From: Rhizophlyctis rosea
Lineage: Eukaryota > Chytridiomycota > Chytridiomycetes > Rhizophlyctidales > Rhizophlyctidaceae
Assembly (NCBI GenBank): GCA_027596075.1
Contig: JADGJC010000498.1
Span: 517-22,547 of the forward strand
Reading direction: 5' to 3'
DNA length: 22,031 bases
In this document: positions 1 to 6,932 of the stretch, in pieces
How the letters are laid out: the number at the start of each line of letters is the position of its first letter
How positions within the stretch are numbered: the first letter of the stretch is position 1
The notes under the pieces: generated by a model
Told to the model about the DNA's origin: nothing
What the model saw: the letters and a program-made list of their open reading frames with translations, nothing else
Database searches by the model: none
Program-made: the position numbers and the translations under genes

Positions 1-103
1 TTTATAGTGGCTAATGTTTGGTTTGTTTTTATTCTTGTTATTGGCCTTAATGTATACCAAAGCTTTAATACATCCTCAAAAACTAACAAAAAAACACCCC
101 CCC

Positions 104-121
104 GGCCCCCCCCCCCCCCCG
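104..121. repeat. Poly-C homopolymer tract
   Basis: This is an almost pure C run interrupted by one GG, next to an A-rich run. It lies just 3' (on the minus strand) of the last recognisable exon of the CCDC90-like gene. Long C runs are prone to length errors, so the sequence between 1 and about 186 is an unsafe basis for modelling the end of that gene. No other feature is visible in the first 186 bases. Confidence 0.6.
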
Positions 122-186
122 GACGCAGCACAAGCCCCAAAAGGCAAAACAAGAAAGAATAGAACACGGACAAGCAGACTCCCCAC

Positions 187-1178
187 GAAAAAGCGTCTTG
201 AACAACTCCCACTGAATAGTCTCCATCTGCGTCCTCAACCCCGAAACCTCCGTATCAATCTTCGAATCCGCCTCCTTAATCTTCAATTCCTGCGCGCTCT
301 GTTCATCCCTTATCCGTCCCTTCTCTAAACTCAACTCCAACCTCACATTACTCTGCACCCTTCTCAAATCCTCGCCTTGACGTGTTTTGAATTTCTCGAC
401 TTCGGAGTTAAGGCGAGAAATGTCGGATCTGAGGAGAGCGAAATCGTTTTTTTCTAAGAGTTGGATTTCGGCGCGGAGGTGGGCGAAGTCGACTTTGTTT
501 GTGTAGGTTGCTTTTTCGAAGTCGGCGGTTGTTACGGAGGTGCGGGATATGTTTTGGATGCTGTGGTGGAATGGTGGGTGCAGGTTAGGTTTAGAGCTTT
601 TTGATTGTTTGTCCGTTTCCCTGACGTCCCATATGAGCGCCTTTGGCATGATTACCCAGCCCCGCTCGCCGATTCATGTTCGGCGTGACTACTCAGCTTG
701 AATTGCCAATGATTGCCTTCGGCATGGCGCCTGCGCTTCGCGCTGGGACCTACACGCCTTCGGCATGAGTGTGGCGCTTCGCGCCTTAAACAGCTAAGTC
801 CGCTCGCCATTCCATGCCTTCGGCATTCTCCCTAGCGCTTCGCACTACCACAGGCCTTCGGCGTGCCTACTCAGCTCCGCTGACACCGCTCATGAAACAA
901 TCCTCTGGCACCCCCCACCACCTAAAAACCCACCTTTCAAACACCACCTCAGACAAACTAGCCATTATAGCTTCCGCAGCCTCTCTACTAAACCCCTCAC
1001 CCTCCAACTTCTGTACTAGACGGTAGGTATCAAACTGGTGCATAGTGGGAGTGTTGAAGTGCCGTCTTTGGAGGGTGGATATTGGTGGGGCTAGCGGAGA
1101 CACGGGGAGACGGAGGGCGGGGATGGATGAGTGGGAGAGGAGGGAGGATGGGGGTGGTAGGCGGGGGAGGCGGCGCAT
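187..1178 (-). CDS. CCDC90/MCUR1/Fmp32-type mitochondrial coiled-coil protein (DUF1640), 3' end not placed
   Basis: Exon 1 is 1178-934 and exon 2 is 560-187; they join in phase through AG|C to give ...SEVVFES-IQNISRTS. The ATG at 1178 opens a Pro/Ser/Arg-rich, acid-free N-terminus ending ...RRHFNTPTM, a plausible mitochondrial presequence. Next come the family signature FDTYRLVQKLEGEGFSREAA and a long coiled coil with VDFAHLRAEIQLLEKNDFAL and LEKGRIRDEQSAQELKIKEA. Family members are inner-membrane proteins (yeast Fmp32, animal CCDC90B/MCUR1) implicated in cytochrome oxidase assembly, proline metabolism or calcium-uniporter regulation; which role applies here cannot be told. The usual C-terminal membrane helix is missing. 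Exon 2 probably ends at the donor at 186-185, with a last exon near or beyond the left edge. Without splicing the frame reads on to a stop at 83. The 373-nt intron is filled with hairpin repeats. The gene is divergent from the dynein light chain gene. Confidence 0.85.
640..890. repeat. Cluster of GRA-triloop mini-hairpins inside an intron (copy A)
   Basis: The stretch holds about eight short inverted repeats with 3-nt loops. Examples on the plus strand are GCCTTCGGC at 715-723, 756-764 and 854-862, ATGCCTTCGGCAT at 814-826 (5-bp stem), GGCGCTTCGCGCC at 773-785 (5-bp stem), GCGCTTCGCGC at 733-743, and TCAGCTCCGCTGA at 871-883 (5-bp stem). Read on the minus strand, which is the sense strand of the host gene, the loops are GAA or GGA. 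Spacers of roughly 15-40 nt separate the units. The whole cluster lies inside the intron 933-561 of the CCDC90-like gene. The same three hairpin types recur in the dynein light chain intron at 2140-2405. Confidence 0.85.
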
Positions 1179-1806
1179 TTTTGGGTTTTGGGGTTGTATG
1201 GTGGGGATGAGGTAGGGTGGGGGACGGTTTTGGTGTATGTGTTCTTTTGAATGAGTGGATGTCACTGGTTGTCAAGTATGGAGGGGAACGTCGAGATGGG
1301 CGGATGACCGTGGCGCTAGACGGAATCAAACAAACTAGTCGGGTCTAGTGTGCACTTCTATTGCGTTAATATGCGTGTGCGTTTCTCTACGCGTCTAGGT
1401 ATGTGGGACGGAGTATATTGCTGTGACTGTGTTAGATTGGCATCGTCAATTCCGTGGGAAGCTGCATGGTGGGAAACTTGAAGGTGGAGGCCAAGTCCAG
1501 ATGAGTCCAAGATGGAGCGGGTGGGTGGCTTTGTTAGAGGGTGATTCAGATTCCGATGAGAGATTGGCGGGTTGATTGCGGCCCACTTGGCTTACGTTAG
1601 TTGGAGCCGCAAACCACGCCACATGCGACACCCTTCAAGAGTCCAAAGTCCGGCTCGTCCACCAACCATCCCTTGCATCTCCATTCCCTCAATCTTCCCA
1701 CACAAGTGCAAGTGAAAAGACACACACAACATAACCCACCACCCCTCCACCAACCTCACAACCCACCCTCTCACCTACCGCCAACTTCCCCTAACAACCT
1801 CAAAAT
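1179..1806. promoter_or_regulatory. Divergent intergenic region between the CCDC90-like gene and the dynein light chain gene
   Basis: This 628-bp region separates two start codons that point away from each other, so it should hold both promoters and 5' UTRs. I see no clear TATA box. The last ~150 bp before the plus-strand ATG is C/A-rich and T-poor, as expected for a fungal 5' UTR. Open frames here have low-complexity Pro/Thr/His composition and were not accepted as genes. Confidence 0.5.
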
Positions 1807-2661
1807 ATGGTAACTCATTCGCCCCTTATCTTCCCAACCCCCATCCCACCCCACACACCAAACTAACCCTCCTCACCCCCCCAGTCCGAAGTCGAAGAAA
1901 CAATCAAACGCCTGTCATCCCACAAAGGCGTCGAAGGTATCGTCATTGTAAACATGGAAGGCATACCTATCCGCACTACTCTGGACAACGACAAGACCGT
2001 TCAGCATGCTGCGCTGATTACCCAGTTGGCGGCTAAAGCCAGGAGTGTCGTACGGGATTTGGATCCTCAGGTGGGTTTGTGGAAGGGTAAGAGGGAGTGA
2101 GGAGGGTGGTGGGGTGGTGGCGGGAAGGTGAGGGAGGGTTAGGTATGCCGAAGGCACGAAGCGCCAGTCTCAGCGAAGCTCAGTAGTTATGCCGAAGGCG
2201 TTTCTGGGCGTGCGGAGCTCGACAGTTTAGGCGAAGCGCCAGTCTCAGCGGAGCTAAGTTCATTCGCGCGAAGCGCTCGTGATATTGGGGAGCAGAGTTT
2301 GCTAGTGTCACGCCAAAGGCGTGTATTTGGCGCGAAGCGCTGGTGGAATGAGGGGAGCAGAGCTCGTGGGTAAAGGCGCGAAGCGTCATACTGAGTGGAG
2401 CTAGATACGTGAGCCCAAGGTCGCATTCACTAACTCAAACTCACTTTTCAACAAAAATCAGAACGACCTAACATTCCTCCGCATACGATCTAAAAAACAC
2501 GAAATCATGGTCGCGCCAGGTACAAATGCATAACTCCCCCACAAAAGGAAGGCTTCTCCTTCCGTGCTCATTTCCATTATCACTTACACTTTCCTTATGT
2601 TCCCCTCTCGACAGACAAGGAATACATCCTGATCGTACTGCAAAATCCGCACAGTCATTGA
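1807..2661 (+). CDS. DYNLRB: Dynein light chain roadblock/LC7
   Basis: There are four exons: 1807-1809 (the ATG alone), 1885-2070, 2462-2519 and 2615-2661, coding for 97 residues; the family usually has about 96-100. The protein begins [20 protein letters not shown] and carries the diagnostic [40 protein letters not shown] and [12 protein letters not shown] segments in order. It is almost co-linear with animal DYNLRB1. It is an accessory light chain that dimerises and binds the dynein intermediate chain, in cytoplasmic and axonemal/IFT dyneins; presence in a flagellated fungus would fit both roles. All junctions keep frame: ATG|TCC, CAG|AAC, CCAG|AC. The oddities are a first coding exon consisting only of the start codon, and a 391-nt second intron packed with hairpin repeats. 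Confidence 0.95.
2140..2405. repeat. Cluster of GRA-triloop mini-hairpins inside an intron (copy B)
   Basis: These are short inverted repeats with purine triloops, read on the plus strand, which is the sense strand of the host gene. Examples are TGCCGAAGGCA at 2146-2156, GCCGAAGGC at 2191-2199, AGCGAAGCT at 2172-2180, AGCGGAGCT at 2247-2255, GCGCGAAGCGC at 2266-2276 and 2330-2340, and CACGCCAAAGGCGTG at 2309-2323 (6-bp stem). The modules match copy A at 640-890 in sense orientation, including the shared block TCAGCG(G/A)AGCT(N)AGTAG. The cluster occupies most of intron 2 (2071-2461) of the dynein light chain gene. Confidence 0.85.
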
Positions 2662-3289
2662 TATAGGAACGTTCGTTGATGGTAATAGGTGAAGGGTGGA
2701 AGAATCGTGCTCTAATGGAGGGAAAGGAGTTTATCTCATGTCGGTCGGGGGGTTTTTTAGTCGTTCTTTCTTGTATTGTCAAGAAAAAAGTATACCCGTT
2801 TATCTGAAGAAGGGGGTTCGTGCACCCTGCTCAGGTGCAGGAGGGGTCAGGATTGTGAGGATGGCTGCGAGAGGACCTTGGAATGGGAATCTCGAGAAGC
2901 CCAAGTGCGGTTCGATCGTGCTAGAAAGTGTACACCCTGACTTTCCTCTGCCCAAGTCTTGACCATCAGATATGCACAGTTCCTCATATCATGAGTCTCC
3001 ATCACACACGGACGAACACGCCCCACATGTTCCCCAACGCAACAACCGCAGAACCAAAAACCCTCGCCCTAAAAGGTGGAAACGAAAAAAGTTAAAAAAT
3101 GAGGACAGTTTTCTTCTTTTTTTTCTTGCGCAGAACCATAAAAACATCTATACACAAGACCCACGCTACGAAACCTACGTTAAACCCCACACTATACAAA
3201 AGCGACCCCACCCGGATATACCCAAACTAATGACTAATATTACAAGACTAACTATAAACAGATAGAAAACAACCAGGCTGCCATGTTTT
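2662..3289. other. Convergent 3' region between the dynein light chain gene and the membrane protein gene
   Basis: This 628-bp region lies between two stop codons on opposite strands and should contain both 3' UTRs and poly(A) signals. It is A-rich around 3050-3130, with a T-rich patch at 3110-3126. The open frames (for example 2696-2962 plus and 2972-3265 plus) have no recognisable motif and no supporting splice structure. I see no RNA gene here. Confidence 0.4.
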
Positions 3290-4559
3290 TCATTGATAAG
3301 AGGGTGGAGGTCCCCATGACTCCCTATTACTCCCTCCTTCTCCAGTTGCGTTACTACTATCGCTTTCTCCACGCGTGAGGATGATCTTCGGAGTATCAAG
3401 CACACGCGTAACGGAAACCGATGTACCCTCCACATCCCCCGCACCAGAAACATTCGATAAAGACCGACATCGAGAGAGGAGGTCTTCCCGACTCTGCGTA
3501 CTACTTCCCAAAACCACCACAGAATCATCGCCATTGCTGGATAGCGCCCCACCCCCCTCCCTAACAACCCCAATCTCCAGCACCCCTTCCGAATCCTCCA
3601 CAGTAACCAGCGTCACATCCCCACTCATCTCGTCCCGCCGGACGCGGACACCCATCTGGGCCCACATCCAGGCGGGGATGTGGTTGGCGCCATCGCGGGA
3701 GGAGGTTACGTTGTAGTCTGGTGGGGGGTATCTGGGTATTGTGCGGGAGGAGGGGTGGCGGGAGGAGGAGGAGGAGGAGGATGGGGAGGAGGAGGAGAGG
3801 ATGCGGAGTTCGGTTGATTCGAAGTAGGAGGGGAGGTAGTTTGGGTCTTTGAAGCGGGCTTGGGATTTCTAATGGGGGTTTGGGGAGGGGTGTTAGTGGG
3901 TGAGATGGTTTTTTGAGGAAGGTTGTATGAATACACTGCTGCCACGTTTTTCCTTCCCAAACCACAAGGGTTTCATTTTCCTTCCAAACAAGTATCGACC
4001 TTGTTCCTGCTCGAGACCTTTCTCATCCACAAAGCGTCGTGCAATTCCCCGATCCTCACCCCGGACCTGCCTCGCCGCAGACTTTCACCCCCCCGCCCTT
4101 CACAAAATCCTCCTCGGCTGCTACCCCCCAATCCAAATCACCCTCCCCATCCTCGCCCCATGGCCACCTTGAAAACAAGCCACACCCACCTTATAACTAA
4201 AATAATACCAAACAGCACCCAACAAAAATAACCCCGCACACACCCCGACTATCGGTAAACTCGCCGGGGACCCATTCGCATTCCTATAATAGGCGCGTCC
4301 ATCCGTGTTGGCGATGTTCGGGTCCGACTGTGGTGGTATTTGTGGTGATTGGGATTCTAGTGCGGGTGCGGGGATGGTGGTGGTTGTGGTTGTTGTGGGT
4401 TGGGGGAGGGATTTTAGGGGGAGGTTGCCGGTGCTTTTACGGGAAGAGGTTTTAAGAAGTTGAGGTTAGGACTTTGTTGGGGAAGAGGGTTTTGACAAAA
4501 GTATTAGGGCAGTGTCAATTTTTCACTTACTTCCGTCGGTGATACCGTACCACCTCCAT
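3290..4559 (-). CDS. Single-pass membrane protein of unknown function
   Basis: The hand-spliced model has exon 1 at 4559-4531, exon 2 at 4433-4190 and exon 3 at 3868-3290; phases fit throughout and it codes for 283 residues. The N-terminal ~68 residues include a Thr run (QPTTTTTTTIPAPA) and a polar stretch ending RAYYRNANGS. One hydrophobic helix follows at about 69-90 (LPIVGVCAGLFLLGAVWYYF), then a basic juxtamembrane SYKKSQARFK. The remaining ~190 residues are Ser-rich, with a run of serines, the segment IPAWMWAQMGVRVRRDE, and the C-terminus PPPSYQ. There is no cleavable signal peptide, so a signal-anchor topology is likely. The donor GTAAGT at 4530 and a CCTAAC branch point support the first intron. 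The 321-nt second intron (4189-3869) is less certain, and a small extra exon could be hidden in it. I do not recognise the family. The composition suggests a surface or scaffold protein, but that is only a guess. Confidence 0.6.
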
Positions 4560-5139
4560 GAGGCGGGTGTTTTTCTATTCTTTGGAACGAGATCGCTGCG
4601 GGTCGCGAAGGGGTGGGTGGAGGAAGGATGGAAGGATTGGGGGGTGTGGGAATGGAATTGACGGGTTGAGCATGTAGTTCTTTTGAAGCAGTCCCGCAAC
4701 ATGTTGGGTATCCAGATCCATGATCATCCCCATGCGTCGGCTTCATTGGATCGAGTACGCGCATTGTGGCCATGACGTCTTGTGTTGCCGTTATGGTCGG
4801 TTCTTCCATTGGTGCATGGTGCAAAGCTTAAAATCCGAGTGGCGTGGCTGTGCCGCCAATATTGGGAGACAGTTGAACCACGCGCGACAGGGTCCTTGAC
4901 AGTCTTGACTCAGTTAGGACCCTTGTCAGGTTAACAACAAGTGCACCCTTGTGGGAATCGTTTGCTCGTTTCTTCACCAGTTTACCTTCAAGTACCGATG
5001 ACATATGACGTCCACGCAATAAATATCACAGATGCTATACAGACACTATATACAGAACGCAACTCTAGCTAAAAACACCATTTTGGCCCGTCCAATTCCT
5101 ACCACATGATCCCCTCCCACCCAACGTCTGCCGCACTAT
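4560..5139. other. Intergenic region upstream of the membrane protein gene
   Basis: These 580 bp lie between the start of the membrane protein gene and the stop of the RNA-binding protein gene, which are transcribed in the same direction (minus). They should hold the former's promoter and the latter's 3' UTR. Open frames at 4504-4824 and 4828-5019 on the minus strand were examined. Neither has a domain, and the first would use an incompatible splice phase into the next exon. Nothing else is recognised. Confidence 0.4.
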
Positions 5140-6397
5140 CTACATAGTATCAGGATGCCGCCAACTAGTGTTCACAAAGCGCCTGCCATTTTGGACGGCG
5201 GCCGGGTTCCTCCCAATCCCAACACCGTCAAGGTTGTGACCATTGCCATTCGTGTGGTGACCATTGCCATTCATGTGGTGACCATTGCCATTCGTGTAGT
5301 GACCATTGCCATTCGTGTAGTGACCGTTCCCGCCGTTCGTTGAACCAGTGTGCGAGGAGGGGTTGGTGCTCGAGTTGCCGGTGTGTGCGCCGTTGCCGTA
5401 GTAGTGGACGTAGTAGGTAGCGCGTCCGTAATTGTTGCCTTCGTAGTTGCCTCTATAGCTGCCGCCTCTAAAAGTGCCACCCCTGTACGTGTTGCCCCTG
5501 TAGGTACTGCCCCCTGTGTAGGTACTGCCCCCTCTGTAGCTACTGCCCACTCTGTAGGTACTGCCCTGATAGGTATTGCCTTGGTAGCTGCCCCGGTAGC
5601 TGCCCCTGTAACTGCTGCCCCCACGACCGGCGCCCCTGTAACTTCCGCGTCCAACGTTGCTGCCGATGTATGACACGCCGTACGACCCACCACGGTGAGA
5701 GCCACCGTAAGAACTCCTGCCGTACGAACTGGGACCGTAGGCTCTACCACGGTTCGCTGAACCCGTGTACGGGCCAGATTTCGCGAGGGTATGGTCGGCC
5801 ACGTCGACGCGGATGGTACGGCCGTCGAGTTCTTGGTTGTTCATTGTTTCGAGGGCTGTTGACGCGCTATCTGAGTTGGCGAAGGTGACGAAGCCGAAAC
5901 CTCTGGATCGACCTGATGAGATCAAGCACGGTATGGGGTTGGCGTCATTGGAAGGGTGTAGTGTGCGTGTGAGTTTGAGCAGAACAGATAGGAAGCAGCG
6001 GAGGGTTAGTGCAATCAGATATTGTACGGAGAAGGACACTGCATGCCCCAGTTTTGAGCCTATCTACCAGCCCTAAGCCGCGTCCTCTAAAGCCTCAACA
6101 ATCCATCGAACCCGAAAACGTATATCATGGTCCAACCCAATAAGATACCACACGATCAAAGTAAACAATCCGAAGTAAACAATCCACATACGCGACGCTG
6201 AGAACCCCGCATGAACGCAGAGCACAACACTACTCGCGATACTTACCCGAGTACCATTCCCGTATGACACGAGCCATAGTGACTTCACCGCACTCCTCAA
6301 ACTTTTCGCGCAGGGAGTCATTTGTTGTTGCCCATGCGAGGTTGCCGACGAAGACTTGGTTTGGGTTTGGACCGTCGGCTTCTGTGTTGGTGGACAT
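5140..6397 (-). CDS. Single-RRM RNA-binding protein with a long SYRG-rich, NGNGH-repeat tail
   Basis: There are two exons, 6397-6247 and 5912-5140, giving 307 residues. The donor GTAAGT at 6246 and the acceptor CATCAG at 5913 join W-Y-S-G to R-S-R-G, restoring an intact RRM. RNP2 is VFVGNLAW near residue 14 and RNP1 is RGFGFVTF near residue 54. After the RRM (about residues 12-90) the protein is low complexity: repeated SYRGS/TYRGG units (about 110-205), then a tandem 7-residue repeat of the form NGNGH(Y/H)T encoded by a 21-bp tandem repeat. The architecture resembles glycine-rich or cold-inducible RNA-binding proteins (CIRBP, plant GRPs). It probably binds RNA and self-associates through Tyr/Arg contacts. 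A specific orthologue cannot be named. The 334-nt intron is long for this window. A TATA-like element lies about 125 bp upstream of the ATG. Confidence 0.88.
5225..5335. repeat. 21-bp in-frame tandem repeat
   Basis: About five copies of a 21-bp unit are present, plus-strand consensus GACCATTGCCATTCGTGTGGT with few substitutions (Y/H and T/M changes in the protein). On the minus strand it encodes a 7-residue NGNGH(Y/H)T repeat near the C-terminus of the RRM protein. The near-identity of the copies points to recent slippage or unequal crossing-over, so copy number is likely variable between strains. Confidence 0.85.
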
Positions 6398-6520
6398 GGG
6401 TGGTATGCAGGGCGTAGGAAAGGGAAGGGCTTCAAGAGAGAGAACAGGGTGCAACGCGATGAGAAGTTGAGGGTGAAGTGAGGGCGTGGGAAAGGGAAGG
6501 GTGTTTTGCGTGATGGAGGA

Positions 6521-6528
6521 TATTTATA
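6521..6528 (-). promoter_or_regulatory. TATA-like box of the RRM protein gene
   Basis: The minus strand reads TATAAATA here, about 125 bp upstream of the ATG at 6397. That distance suits a core promoter followed by a ~90-nt 5' UTR. The assignment rests on sequence and position only. Confidence 0.45.
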
Positions 6529-6932
6529 TTTGCACATGCCTGTCCAGTGTAGTATGGAATGGACCCTGATGAGATGACAATCTGTGACTCTTCAATTGGC
6601 ATGAGATTCTGTGGCGTCCCTAACACGGCGAACATGCTGCATGTGCCCTCCGAAGATGATGAACCCAATTGTCGGTTCATGTCCAAGCCGCCACACCAAG
6701 GCAAACTCGCCCGTTTGACGTGACCTTCGACCTTCCCACTTTCTCACGCTCATCTGGCAGCCACAGAGTACCCGAAAATAGCATCAGCAACAGGTAGGCT
6801 ACCAACGGAAGAAACCCTTAAGCAAGAGCAATACTACACACGACCGCTAACACCCATATCTCAGATTGCCCGCTTGTGACTCCGAAAGGCCTCCTCGAAC
6901 ACACATGCGCTCATAACCACCAGCCTGTAACG
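6529..6932. other. Divergent intergenic region between the RRM protein gene and the RhoGEF gene
   Basis: This is upstream sequence shared by the RRM protein gene (minus) and the RhoGEF gene (plus). Apart from the TATA-like element at its left end I see no defined motif. The open frame at 6432-6704 on the minus strand covers the RRM promoter and leader and has no motif. Confidence 0.4.

Noticed and set aside
640..890. Hairpin cluster as a CRISPR array
   Set aside because: Units are short inverted repeats of three types with irregular spacing and no constant direct repeat or spacer length, and they sit in a spliceosomal intron.
2696..3265. Two plus-strand ORFs after the dynein light chain gene
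   Set aside because: No motif, basic/low-complexity translations, and located in the convergent 3' UTR region.
4504..4824. 106-codon minus-strand ORF upstream of the membrane protein
   Set aside because: Low-complexity translation with no motif. Its frame at the GTAAGT donor does not match the next exon, whereas a different frame starting at 4559 does.
5271..5750. Long Thr/Ala/Val-rich ORF on the minus strand
   Set aside because: It is a frame-shifted reading of the SYRG/NGNGH-coding repeats of the RRM protein.
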